Source: a virus. Taken from it: 42,526 nucleotides of DNA. The DNA is taken from positions 1-42,526 of the IMG/VR virus record IMGVR_UViG_3300010150_000042. One strand, 5' to 3'. Below the pieces are notes generated by a model. The model did no database searches and was not told where the DNA came from. It saw only the letters and a program-made list of their open reading frames with translations. Shown one piece after another: positions 18,301-26,375 of this stretch (position 1 is its first letter; each line of letters opens with the position of its first letter). Position numbers and translations under genes: made by a program.

Positions 18301-18961
18301 CTTCACTTTTTCCCATTGAGTCAAATATACAAATGTATGGTAGTTCTCGGTAGGTATGTTTTTCTATGTCGTGGGGAAAAACAAATCCTTGGTTGAAACT
18401 ATACACCCATCCAAGGGGGAACAGTTTTGTTTTGATTACTCTTCTGTTGTAGAAGAAGTTATCAAGACCACGATAATACCACAGTATTTGTTCTTTATAC
18501 TTGTTGAAGTATTCGGTTAGTTCTCTAGTATTTAGACTGTCATTCCAACGCAACACGGATGAGTTTAAATCCGTAAACTTGTGAGGAATGTGTCTAGTGT
18601 CTTTGTATTGTGTTTCAAGATCGTGCCACCAAGTCTTTACCATACACAAACAATCTTCTGGGTCATACTCAGCTATCACATCAACATTTTTTTGGATGAT
18701 GGTGTCAATGTCAAAAAACATCTTCTCGCCTTTTTGGGTCACGATGCTGTCGTCGAACAGGTACATCTTGTTCCACCACTTTTGTAGTTTGTTGCCGCCC
18801 GGCAGAGTCAAAGGCTTAATCGATGGGTCCAATCCTTTGGGGTCTTCTGTTAGACAGAAAAAATCAAAGTCACATGTTAGATATTTCAAACACTGTTCAT
18901 AGATACTGTTGACATGTTGGTGATTATATTTGTCACCCCACTTTACGGTATAGATGTTCAT
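18287..18961 (-). CDS. Glycosyltransferase paralogue (224 aa)
   Basis: Predicted GT-A glycosyltransferase. It opens with IYTVKWGDKYNHQHVNSIY, the 'KWGxKY...VN' signature shared in this operon. The DxD is in FFDIDTIIQ (Asp84, Asp86). A late 'GWVYSFNQG' strand also recurs in its neighbours. I chose the ATG at 18961 over the TTG at 18967. The start overlaps the stop of the upstream gene by four bases and the stop overlaps the downstream methyltransferase-like gene by 14, so the operon is tightly coupled. Donor and acceptor are unknown. Confidence 0.75.
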   Translation of the reverse strand: MNIYTVKWGDKYNHQHVNSIYEQCLKYLTCDFDFFCLTEDPKGLDPSIKPLTLPGGNKLQKWWNKMYLFDDSIVTQKGEKMFFDIDTIIQKNVDVIAEYDPEDCLCMVKTWWHDLETQYKDTRHIPHKFTDLNSSVLRWNDSLNTRELTEYFNKYKEQILWYYRGLDNFFYNRRVIKTKLFPLGWVYSFNQGFVFPHDIEKHTYRELPYICIFDSMGKSEDVKF

Positions 18962-19770
18962 CGCCAATGCTCCAGTAATTTAGGATCAGCAAGTTCATCT
19001 TGTTTCGTGTGACCTCTACTCTTATCCTCAAAGGGCAACAGATCAACGTTGAACACGCAGATGATGCAGTTTGGTCTGTAGATACCAACGTTCAAATCGT
19101 CTTCATCCCATGACCGACCACGGTTGTATGAGTATGCCATCCAAGAAGGAAAGTGATCCCACAAGTCTTCACCGTATCTACCCCACTTCCATGAATGATA
19201 GTTATCGGTTCCGTCAGTGTATGTGAACCAAATCTTCTTTTGATTTTTTAGCACATCTTCCCAGATACACTCACACTGATCGTCTGACCACACTTGACAC
19301 GATCCGTTTGTATATGCACCATGAGCCAACTTAAATTGTCTAGTCTCCATTGGTCTGGGGTCTTGCCACCAAGACTTCATCTTGGTGGGTCTTTCCATGT
19401 TATATGTTATAACAGGTGTAAGATCGCGTTGAATGATAACATCCAAGTCAAAAAAAACAAAACGTCCAGTAGGCTTATCAGGAGCAAAATTATGGGTATT
19501 AAAAACAAAAGTTTTAGGACGATCCCAACAGCGGGCCATACCATACTTAAAATTTTCACTGCCAAACCAATACTTAGGATGAATATCAGGAATGTCAGGA
19601 AAAGGGATAACATTAACATCATCATCAAATCCTTCAGAGTTATCGGTGTAGCAATAAAAGTGAAACTCAAACTTGTCTGGAGTATTTCTTTTTGCCATCT
19701 CTTTCAATCTGTTGACGAAGTGTGGACCGTATTTGGTTCCCCACTTACAACATACATAATTTACTCTCAC
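18958..19770 (-). CDS. Glycosyltransferase paralogue (270 aa)
   Basis: Predicted GT-A glycosyltransferase. Signature start VNYVCCKWGTKYGPHFVN, DxD in FFDLDVIIQ (Asp108, Asp110), then a 'KSWWQDPRP' segment and 'WMAYSYNRGRSW' near residue 215. It shares 'HP.YWFG.ENF/Y' and 'DGTDNY' with the N-terminal domain of the 835-residue neighbour, so those two are the closest pair and probably arose by tandem duplication. The start is GTG at 19770 in a GTGA overlap with the upstream stop, a sign of translational coupling. Confidence 0.78.
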   Translation of the reverse strand: MRVNYVCCKWGTKYGPHFVNRLKEMAKRNTPDKFEFHFYCYTDNSEGFDDDVNVIPFPDIPDIHPKYWFGSENFKYGMARCWDRPKTFVFNTHNFAPDKPTGRFVFFDLDVIIQRDLTPVITYNMERPTKMKSWWQDPRPMETRQFKLAHGAYTNGSCQVWSDDQCECIWEDVLKNQKKIWFTYTDGTDNYHSWKWGRYGEDLWDHFPSWMAYSYNRGRSWDEDDLNVGIYRPNCIICVFNVDLLPFEDKSRGHTKQDELADPKLLEHWR

Positions 19771-22274
19771 TTACACCCCCCACATCTTTTGGTGCATATG
19801 TTTAACGGTTTTCGTTTTAGGTGTTGACTTATATTTTCAAAGTCGTGATTGAATATTACTTCACCAACAGAGAACTTACTTAGATCATTATACCGTCTAT
19901 TGTAGGTATAGTCAAGGGGATGGTGCGGCAATAGTTTATTTTCTTCTACGTCTCTAGAAATAAAGGCGCAGGGAAACGCATTTCCAGCTGAGTTGACATA
20001 GAAGTAGCCAGACTTTCTTGAGTCACACCACACGGGGTCTCTCTCTTTCATTTTTCTTTTGATCGGTCTTATCTCATCTGACTTCTTGAACATTTTCAAA
20101 GTCTCTAGGTTCACGGGGATGTCACTTGCTATTATCTCTGTTACCCCGTTTTCTGATTCTGCTTTCTGTGGCTGCGGCACATATTGTAAGTTGTCAATGT
20201 AGATTGGTTTGATAAAATTTTTGTTATATGTCTGTACGGTGATGGTAACATTTTTTTCTTTGAAGTACTTACAGATGTCCTCTAGGTGTTGCGACTTTGT
20301 GGGGTCAGAAGTTTCGCACATAAACGTGACCCAGTTGACTTTGAATTTGTCAAATATATTCTTGATCGATGCCGGGCTGTGTTCTTTGCCGTTTACAAAT
20401 AGGTCATTGAATTCATCTCCGGTGTCGTTCTGCGTTGTACTCAATTGAATCAGAGCTCCATCTGGAGCACCGTCATCATACAGTCCGTGATATAGGTCAC
20501 TGAATTGTTCCCCATGCATTTGAAAGTATTTTATCAGAGTGTCGTTGTCCGATACATTGTCTTGATTTAGAATCGACAACAACTCTTGTTTCGGCATGAT
20601 ATTATACAGACGTTCAAATACTTTTTCATAGTCTTGTTTATAGAATAGTTCCTTTAGAGTATTAACATAATATTTTTTATACAATGCCTGTATGTCCGAC
20701 TCCGATGAATCCCAAAATATTCTTTGTAACCCATGTTGTTTGATGTTTTCCATAACATCGTGTTTGATTTTAGGAAGTGTATTATTCTTCCAAAGTCTTT
20801 TGTAAAGAGCAAAACATTGTAGATTGCTGACGTTCCAAAAGTATCTCACTGGCCCACAATCTTTTGCCTCTTTATATACTACTCGTTGCATCTTGTTGAT
20901 ATATCTTTGTTTGTAAAAATCATAGATATCATCTGCATCTTTATTCCAATATAGAGATTGGTCACCTTCTTGGAGTAGTCTGTCTTCTGGGAAGTCTGCA
21001 CAAAATTTCAAGTGCATTGATATCATGTCACCAGATTCAAATAAATCCTTGATGACTCCTTTGTGGTGAGGTTCGATCATCCTGATAAACTTCATGTCTG
21101 AGACTTCACGTTCTAGTTCTGGAACAAGTTTTTTGACTTCTTCCACGGGTTTGGCAAAGTATTCTTTTAGTTCTGGAAAGTCTTTGATTAGTTTCTCAGA
21201 CAAAGATTGTAAATCATTTTGGTCAACCAGACTTTTGATTGACGATACCACATCTTGATTCATGTAGTTTTTTTCTAGTGAGTCATCTGATACGGAATCA
21301 AATCCCAACCACTCACGCAGAGTTTCAAACTTACTCGAATACTTTTCCCAATCATCTTTCAATTGGGGCAGGTCTTTCTCAAACTTTGACTGCAATGTAT
21401 CGTAGTCTTTGTTCTTCAAAAGTTCTGATATTTTATCGGTGTGTTTGTTTTTGGTAAAAAATGTACTAGGAAATTTGGGCAACCAAAGTCTTTCAAACTC
21501 TGTCTTGCCGTGCCAGTGTATCAGAAGGTTATAGTCCTTCACATCATGCGGTTTAAAAAACTTTGTTCTCTTGGGTACAACTGGTGCTTCAAAGATACAA
21601 AACTTTGGTTCTTCCCTGTATAGATGCGGAGTAACATCATCTGGGTATTGTTGGCCGCGATTATAAGAATACGCCCACTCCGAGGGAAGGAAAGACCAGT
21701 ACCCATCCCCTACCACTTGGTGTTCTCTCCAAGGATAGTAATTGTCGGTTCCCTTCCAGAAGGTTTTGAATATCGTGTCCTTGTGTTTTAGGACATCATT
21801 GTAAATTTTTTCCCCTGCATCGTTACACCACAACATTACGCTGGAGTTATGCAGAGTGCCTCTTATGTCTTTGAAACGTCTATCATGCAACACTGAGGGA
21901 TTTTCCCAGTTTGAATACAACATGTGTGGTGTTGCAGAGAGTTCAAATATGTCATCGATGTTGTTTTGAATGACAACATCTAAATCAATATAACAGAACG
22001 GGCCCTTGGTACGCAACCAATGGTGAGAATTTAGTACTAGAAATTTTGATCTGTCCCAACAGTAGTTCTCTTTGCCGAACCAGTAGTCGGGATGCAGTGG
22101 GTCAACTCTGGGTATTGATCGAATGGTTATGCCTTTGTCAATACCATCTGGATCATCGGTGTAACATATAAACTTGTGCCGCTTGGTATAGTTCTGTTGA
22201 ACCATGTTGCGTAAATTGTTTACATATTCTGCCGAGTACTTATTTCCCCATTTCATGCAGAGAAAGTGCATCAT
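19767..22274 (-). CDS. Glycosyltransferase fused to degenerate radical-SAM/SPASM-like domain (835 aa)
   Basis: Three-part protein. Residues 1-270 are a GT-A glycosyltransferase: start FLCMKWGNKYSAEYVNNL, DxD in YIDLDVVIQ (Asp97, Asp99), 'WAYSYNRGQQ' near 215. Residues 290-600 are helical, with two repeat types: one like 'LVDQNDLQSLSEKLIKDFPE' and one like 'FWDSSESDIQALYKKYYVN'. Residues 609-835 look like a radical-SAM protein whose cluster cysteines are lost: IQLSTTQNDTGDEFND replaces the expected CxxxCxxC strand, followed by 'VTFMCETSDPTKSQHLEDI'. The end keeps a SPASM-like set of cysteines (Cys750, 769, 827, 831, 834; GNAFPCAF and ICTKRCGGCK), which could still bind an iron-sulfur cluster or zinc. 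The start is the first of two adjacent ATGs. The fusion has no T4 counterpart. Confidence 0.72.
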   Translation of the reverse strand: MMHFLCMKWGNKYSAEYVNNLRNMVQQNYTKRHKFICYTDDPDGIDKGITIRSIPRVDPLHPDYWFGKENYCWDRSKFLVLNSHHWLRTKGPFCYIDLDVVIQNNIDDIFELSATPHMLYSNWENPSVLHDRRFKDIRGTLHNSSVMLWCNDAGEKIYNDVLKHKDTIFKTFWKGTDNYYPWREHQVVGDGYWSFLPSEWAYSYNRGQQYPDDVTPHLYREEPKFCIFEAPVVPKRTKFFKPHDVKDYNLLIHWHGKTEFERLWLPKFPSTFFTKNKHTDKISELLKNKDYDTLQSKFEKDLPQLKDDWEKYSSKFETLREWLGFDSVSDDSLEKNYMNQDVVSSIKSLVDQNDLQSLSEKLIKDFPELKEYFAKPVEEVKKLVPELEREVSDMKFIRMIEPHHKGVIKDLFESGDMISMHLKFCADFPEDRLLQEGDQSLYWNKDADDIYDFYKQRYINKMQRVVYKEAKDCGPVRYFWNVSNLQCFALYKRLWKNNTLPKIKHDVMENIKQHGLQRIFWDSSESDIQALYKKYYVNTLKELFYKQDYEKVFERLYNIMPKQELLSILNQDNVSDNDTLIKYFQMHGEQFSDLYHGLYDDGAPDGALIQLSTTQNDTGDEFNDLFVNGKEHSPASIKNIFDKFKVNWVTFMCETSDPTKSQHLEDICKYFKEKNVTITVQTYNKNFIKPIYIDNLQYVPQPQKAESENGVTEIIASDIPVNLETLKMFKKSDEIRPIKRKMKERDPVWCDSRKSGYFYVNSAGNAFPCAFISRDVEENKLLPHHPLDYTYNRRYNDLSKFSVGEVIFNHDFENISQHLKRKPLNICTKRCGGCK

Positions 22275-22974
22275 AATATTTTTTTCTCAACTCATCTTTT
22301 GCAGTTAGACCATTCATAATCACGATTGGATATTCTGGTTTTATTTTATATCCTCTTGGGGATACGTCTGTGTCGTAATCTACTCCGGCTTGAAACGAGT
22401 ACATCAATCCCTTGGGAAATGTGTTGTCGAAGAGTTTTTCGTGGTATAAAAATCTATCGTCTCCACAGTATTTAGTCATAAAATATTGATCGTTATCTTC
22501 AAAGTAGTCGTAGATATATCTCGCGTCATTCCCGTTCCATGCCATCACGCTGGAATTCCACAATCCCAACCACTTATATGTCCAAGGTAGATCATCAGAA
22601 CCATCGTCAAAATGATACTTTTTTGGTTTGTTGTAGATTTTATTCTCACTGGTATCCCACGGAGCCTTCCAGTAACAATAACAAATTGTTGGTTTTGAAC
22701 AGTGGTCGAACAATTTGTCTAGACTACCCTGTATTATAACATCTAAGTCTAGGTAAAGGCAATCCCCTTGCCAATTATTTTTGAATATTTTTATCTTCTC
22801 CCAGTGTCCCTCTGGTTCTTCTATTCGGATTTGTTTTATATTTTTGTTAAGGTGTTTGCTGTTCTCGTCATCTACGATGCATATATGATTGTACTGTTTG
22901 GTTTTATCATAAATATAGTGTACGTCATCCGCACTATACTTTTCACCATAAAGAACCGTCACAACTGTTTTCAT
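22240..22974 (-). CDS. Glycosyltransferase paralogue (244 aa)
   Basis: Predicted GT-A glycosyltransferase and first gene of the minus-strand operon. It starts VVTVLYGEKYSADDVHYIY (the YGxKY form of the operon signature), has DxD in YLDLDVIIQ (Asp76, Asp78), a 'WNSSVMAWNG' strand near 140-150 that matches the 'NSSVMLW' of the 835-residue protein, and 'GLMYSFQAG' near 195. A purine-rich AGAAAGAGA lies a few bases before the ATG. The 3' end overlaps the next gene by 35 bases. I could not define a minus-strand promoter in the short gap upstream. Confidence 0.76.
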   Translation of the reverse strand: MKTVVTVLYGEKYSADDVHYIYDKTKQYNHICIVDDENSKHLNKNIKQIRIEEPEGHWEKIKIFKNNWQGDCLYLDLDVIIQGSLDKLFDHCSKPTICYCYWKAPWDTSENKIYNKPKKYHFDDGSDDLPWTYKWLGLWNSSVMAWNGNDARYIYDYFEDNDQYFMTKYCGDDRFLYHEKLFDNTFPKGLMYSFQAGVDYDTDVSPRGYKIKPEYPIVIMNGLTAKDELRKKYYDALSLHEMGK

Positions 22975-22988
22975 AATATTCTCTTTCT

Positions 22989-22996
22989 TATAAATA
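22989..22996 (+). promoter_or_regulatory. T4-type late promoter
   Basis: TATAAATA in the 44-base divergent gap between the glycosyltransferase operon and the plus-strand fibre cluster, 23 bases before the start of the first fibre-cluster gene. It restarts late transcription of virion genes after the island. Confidence 0.75.
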
Positions 22997-23018
22997 ATAA
23001 GAACAAAAAGGATAGAAA

Positions 23019-23345
23019 ATGGCCACTGTACAGAATATCACAATAGATCAGGGTACAACGTTTTCCTTGACAATAACTCTGACCAACGATGACGGGACGG
23101 CAAAAGTCTTGACAGATTATACCGTGTCCGCACAACTGCGAAAAAGTTATTATACTAATACTTATACAGATTTTACAACAGCAAAAGTAGACGGCACAGG
23201 AGAGATAACAATTTCATTGACTGCCGCTCAGACCAGTGATATAAAATCTGGAAGATATGTCTATGACATTGAGATTGCTAGTTCGGTCGAAACTCTGAGA
23301 ATCTTGGAGGGTATAGTAACCGTAACACCGGAGGTGACTAAGTAA
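23019..23345 (+). CDS. Small beta-rich structural protein (108 aa)
   Basis: Probable baseplate or fibre accessory protein. 'ITIDQGTTFSLTITLTNDDG', then a 'YTVSAQLRKS' strand and 'GRYVYDIEI', form the pattern of an immunoglobulin-like domain often seen beside phage receptor-binding proteins, where 'DQGTTF...I.L.D..G' is followed by an 'A.aqIR' strand. No enzyme motif. AGGAT precedes the ATG, and its stop overlaps the next ATG by one base. Confidence 0.65.
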   Translation: MATVQNITIDQGTTFSLTITLTNDDGTAKVLTDYTVSAQLRKSYYTNTYTDFTTAKVDGTGEITISLTAAQTSDIKSGRYVYDIEIASSVETLRILEGIVTVTPEVTK

Positions 23346-23608
23346 TGGCTGTCAACGTAACACTGGGTTCGTCTGGGACTAGAATAGTAACGCAGTCCCC
23401 AAGTACTACTGCTAGATTAAAAACAGCAGTAACCAACACATCAAAGACACAGACCTCTACAAGTATCGATGGTCTACAGGGGGTAGACTTACAAAACTTG
23501 GCAGACGGCGATACGTTAGTATATGACTCAGACTCGGGCAATTGGGAATCCGCTCCCCTGTCTTCAGCTAATGTAAGTGTCAATTCTATAGATGGTGGAA
23601 CATTTTAA
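23345..23608 (+). CDS. Small structural protein (87 aa)
   Basis: Not recognised beyond a phage structural style. Residues 40-70 (GLQGVDLQNLADGDTLVYDS, then 'GNWESAPL') form a module often found in marine phage fibre proteins. Ser/Thr-rich throughout. The ending 'SVNSIDGGTF' resembles the 'ATIDGGTY' that ends the next gene, so the two may share a C-terminal element or a common origin. The start codon overlaps the previous stop. Confidence 0.6.
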   Translation: MAVNVTLGSSGTRIVTQSPSTTARLKTAVTNTSKTQTSTSIDGLQGVDLQNLADGDTLVYDSDSGNWESAPLSSANVSVNSIDGGTF

Positions 23609-23646
23609 AAAAAATAAAAACATAAAAACTCTAGGGAGAAAGTTAA

Positions 23647-25194
23647 ATGTCAACAACAATTCAGATTAAAAGGTCAACGGGCAGCGCCGCTCCAGCTACC
23701 AGCGACTTGCTCAACGGTGAAATGGCTTATGCACAAGATACCTCTAATGATGGTGCTTCTGCAAAATTATATATGGAGTCGGTTGATAGTGGTTCTAACG
23801 CAGTTATTCACACCATCGGTGGTAAGTACTACACCGATGAGGTAGATGGCGCCACTAATGCTAACACCGCATCTAAAATTGTAAAGAGAGATGGTTCTGG
23901 TAACTTCTCTGCTGGTACAATTACTGCTGCACTCACAGGCAACGTAACTGGTAATGTCACTGGTACAGTTAGTGATGTTAGTAACCACGATACAGATGAC
24001 ATCTCTGAAGGTTCAACCAACCTTTACCACACTACTGCTAGAGCAAGAGCTGCTATATCTGCTAGTGGTGATATTTCATACAACTCTACTACTGGTGTAA
24101 TTTCATTTACAAACGATGCCGGTGACATTGAGTCTGTTGTCGCTGGTTCCGGTCTAACTGGTGGTGGAACATCTGGTGATGTCACTCTGAATGTTGGTGC
24201 TGGTACTGGTGTTACAGTTGCCGCTGATGCGATTAGTATTGGTCAGGACGTTGCTACGAACGCTAGTGTCACCTTTGCGGGTATTACTGGTCCACTTACG
24301 GGCAACGTAACAGGTGACGTTACTGGTGATATTACTGGTGACGTAACAGGTAATGCTGATACTGCTACTGCTCTCGCAACTGCTCGCACAGTTGGTATGA
24401 CAGGAGATGTCTCATGGACTTCTGCTGCCTTTGATGGTTCAGCAGCAGTAAGTGGAACCTCTACTCTCGCAACAGTAAACAGTAACGTAGGTTCTTTCGG
24501 TTCTACAACGGCTGTTCCCGTTATTACAGTCAACGCTAAGGGTCTTGTAACTGCTGTTTCAACACAGTCTATTGCAACTTCTTTTGATGTTGCCGCTGAC
24601 AGTGGAAGTACTGACACGGTTGCTGGTGGTGAAACACTTACATTCGCTGGTACAACAAATGAGATCGAAACTGCGGTTTCTAATAACCAGATCACTATCG
24701 GTCTGCCAGATGATGTAACAATCGCTGGTAACCTTACTGTAAACGGAACAACAACTACTGTTGCCACAACAAACTTGGAAGTGACCGACCCATTGTTCTC
24801 AATTGGTTCTGGTAACGGTGCTTCTGACTCTGTTGACCTTGGTTTCTATGGTCTGTATGACACATCTGGTTCGCTAGACCTGTACTCTGGTCTATTCCGT
24901 GATGCATCTGACAGTGGTAAGTGGAAGTTGTTTAAAGACCTACAATCAGCTCCGACCACTACCGTCAATACGGGTGGAACTGGATACACAGTGGGTACTC
25001 TTGTTGCAAACCTTGAAGGTAATGTAACAGGTAACGTAACTGGTACTGTTTCTAGTATTTCTAACTTTGACACGGATGATCTCAGTGAAGGATCAACTAA
25101 CCTGTACTACACAGATACAAGAGTCGGTACTTTCTTGGCTGGTGGTACTTCAAAAACTATTGCTAATGCTACCATCGATGGTGGTACTTACTAA
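23647..25194 (+). CDS. Tail fibre-like repeat protein (515 aa)
   Basis: Probable tail fibre. The N-terminus (TTIQIKRSTGSAAPATSDLL, then 'NGEMAYAQD') is the attachment-type start found on many phage fibres ('IKRS...AP....L..GE.A'). The shaft contains runs of 'NVTGNVTG' and 'DVTGDITGDVTG', the block 'TALATARTVGMTGDVSWTS' and two copies of 'ISNFDTDDLSEGSTNLYYT' (also 'VSNHDTDDISEGSTNLYHT'). These are collagen-like or beta-helical shaft elements. No chaperone domain is present at the C-terminus. A strong terminator follows, so this gene ends a transcription unit. Confidence 0.8.
   Translation: MSTTIQIKRSTGSAAPATSDLLNGEMAYAQDTSNDGASAKLYMESVDSGSNAVIHTIGGKYYTDEVDGATNANTASKIVKRDGSGNFSAGTITAALTGNVTGNVTGTVSDVSNHDTDDISEGSTNLYHTTARARAAISASGDISYNSTTGVISFTNDAGDIESVVAGSGLTGGGTSGDVTLNVGAGTGVTVAADAISIGQDVATNASVTFAGITGPLTGNVTGDVTGDITGDVTGNADTATALATARTVGMTGDVSWTSAAFDGSAAVSGTSTLATVNSNVGSFGSTTAVPVITVNAKGLVTAVSTQSIATSFDVAADSGSTDTVAGGETLTFAGTTNEIETAVSNNQITIGLPDDVTIAGNLTVNGTTTTVATTNLEVTDPLFSIGSGNGASDSVDLGFYGLYDTSGSLDLYSGLFRDASDSGKWKLFKDLQSAPTTTVNTGGTGYTVGTLVANLEGNVTGNVTGTVSSISNFDTDDLSEGSTNLYYTDTRVGTFLAGGTSKTIANATIDGGTY
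24304..24351 (+). repeat. Four tandem 12-base units encoding (N/D)(V/I)TG
   Basis: Four in-frame 12-base units, each encoding Asn/Asp-Val/Ile-Thr-Gly, inside the fibre gene. Related pairs occur at about 23941-23964 and 25018-25041. The units differ at the third codon position, so the protein repeat is kept while the DNA has diverged. Confidence 0.7.
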
Positions 25195-25206
25195 ATAGTT
25201 TACTGA

Positions 25207-25229
25207 GGGGGGATACGTCCCCCCGTTTT
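25207..25229 (+). terminator. Strong rho-independent terminator
   Basis: GGGGGGA (25207-25213), loop TACG, then TCCCCCC (25218-25224), followed by GTTTT. Seven perfect pairs, six of them G-C, with a UNCG-type loop. It sits 12 bases after the stop of the long fibre gene and is the clearest terminator in the window. Confidence 0.85.
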
Positions 25230-25244
25230 AATATGGAGAATATT

Positions 25245-25421
25245 ATGGACGAAGAATTTTTGCAACTTTATGTGAATAAGTTGACCAGCAAAATTAACGA
25301 ATTGACCCAAGAGAATTTACTTCTCAAAGCTCACTTGGAGAATGCAAACGCAAAACTACAAGATTCAGCTACAGAAATGCCTGGGTTGTCCGAGCCGGAA
25401 GAGAAAAAAGAAAAGAAGTAA
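25245..25421 (+). CDS. Small coiled-coil protein (58 aa)
   Basis: Function not recognised. I chose the ATG at 25245 because GGAG lies six bases before it; the in-frame ATG at 25233 overlaps that ribosome site. Residues 5-40 (YVNKLTSKINELTQENLLLK) show a clean leucine/isoleucine heptad pattern, and the C-terminus is acidic then lysine-rich (EEKKEKK). It lies right after the terminator and ends one base before the next fibre starts. A trimerising or assembly-helper role for fibres is inference. Confidence 0.6.
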   Translation: MDEEFLQLYVNKLTSKINELTQENLLLKAHLENANAKLQDSATEMPGLSEPEEKKEKK

Positions 25422-26375
25422 ATGACGAATATCATCAAGCCAAAAAGAAGTGAATCAAGTGGAGCTCCTACTGCCAGTGATTTAGCTGTTGGGGAACTTG
25501 CCATAAACCTAGCGGATGGTACTATCCATTCTAAAAAGGTTGATGGTACGGTTGTCTCTCTTGGTTCATCTTCTTCCTCAGCTGGGAGTATTACATTTGC
25601 TTCTGCAAACGATACTCAGGATTTTGGTGATTTAACTACTTTTAGTCATACTGGCGATCTGGGGTCCATTGCAGAAACAGAAAACAATGGACTCACCCCA
25701 ACAGATTTGGGTCTGTTGCATTACGACGAAATCTTTAGAAGTCTCACAGTCAATATTTCCCTTACTGCAATGGGATTGACGTATCCCACTTCAGACGGTT
25801 CTGCTGGCCAGTTTTTAAAGACGGATGGCAGTGGTACGCTTTCTTTTGCCACTGTCTCAACAGATTTGGTGAGTGATACTACTCCGCAACTTGGGGGCGA
25901 TCTAGATTTAAACTCAAACGATATTACTGGAACGGGTAATATTGACATTACGGGAAACACTGGTCTCACTGGCACTACAACACAGGGCGCGACTGACTTC
26001 TACACCAAACAATATGTTCTGTACGGCACAACAACAGATGCCACTGAGACAGAAGTATTGATAGGAGGTTCAACTAGAATTTCTGTACCCTCAAACACAA
26101 CAATGTTTTATGAAGTAAATATTGTTTCTAGAAGGACAGACGCAACAGGAGAGTCTGGTGCGTGGCACTTGAAGGGTTGTGCAGACAACTTCTCTGGTAC
26201 TGTCGCTGACGTAGGTGATGTTTACGAAATTGCTGTCGCTCAGGATGATGTAAACATGTCCGTCGATGTTAGGGCAGATGACACAAACGATGCAATCAAT
26301 GTGTTTGTAACTGGTGTCGCTAGTAAGACGATTCGATGGACTGCAATTGTCAAGACGATAGAGGTTGCACAATAA
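25422..26375 (+). CDS. Tail fibre-like protein (317 aa)
   Basis: Probable tail fibre or receptor-binding protein. The N-terminus (IIKPKRSESSGAPTASDLAV, then 'GELAINLADGTIHSK') is the standard phage-fibre attachment start. Residues 145-185 contain 'TTPQLGGDLDLNSNDITGTG', a shaft element seen in many marine phage fibres. The C-terminal 110 residues (from about 'YGTTTDATETEVLIGG') look like a compact beta-sandwich head, a candidate receptor-binding domain. Its stop overlaps the next start by one base. Confidence 0.75.
   Translation: MTNIIKPKRSESSGAPTASDLAVGELAINLADGTIHSKKVDGTVVSLGSSSSSAGSITFASANDTQDFGDLTTFSHTGDLGSIAETENNGLTPTDLGLLHYDEIFRSLTVNISLTAMGLTYPTSDGSAGQFLKTDGSGTLSFATVSTDLVSDTTPQLGGDLDLNSNDITGTGNIDITGNTGLTGTTTQGATDFYTKQYVLYGTTTDATETEVLIGGSTRISVPSNTTMFYEVNIVSRRTDATGESGAWHLKGCADNFSGTVADVGDVYEIAVAQDDVNMSVDVRADDTNDAINVFVTGVASKTIRWTAIVKTIEVAQ

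Noticed and set aside
22975-23018. Sigma70 promoter for the minus-strand glycosyltransferase operon
   Set aside because: No -35/-10 pair with normal spacing could be found on the minus strand; the TATAAATA there faces the plus strand.
24304-24351. CRISPR-like array
   Set aside because: The units are 12 bases, contiguous, and code for a regular protein repeat; there are no spacers.
24243-24767. 174-codon minus-strand open frame
   Set aside because: Antisense to the fibre repeats; Val/Thr-rich composition is explained by the repeated plus-strand codons.
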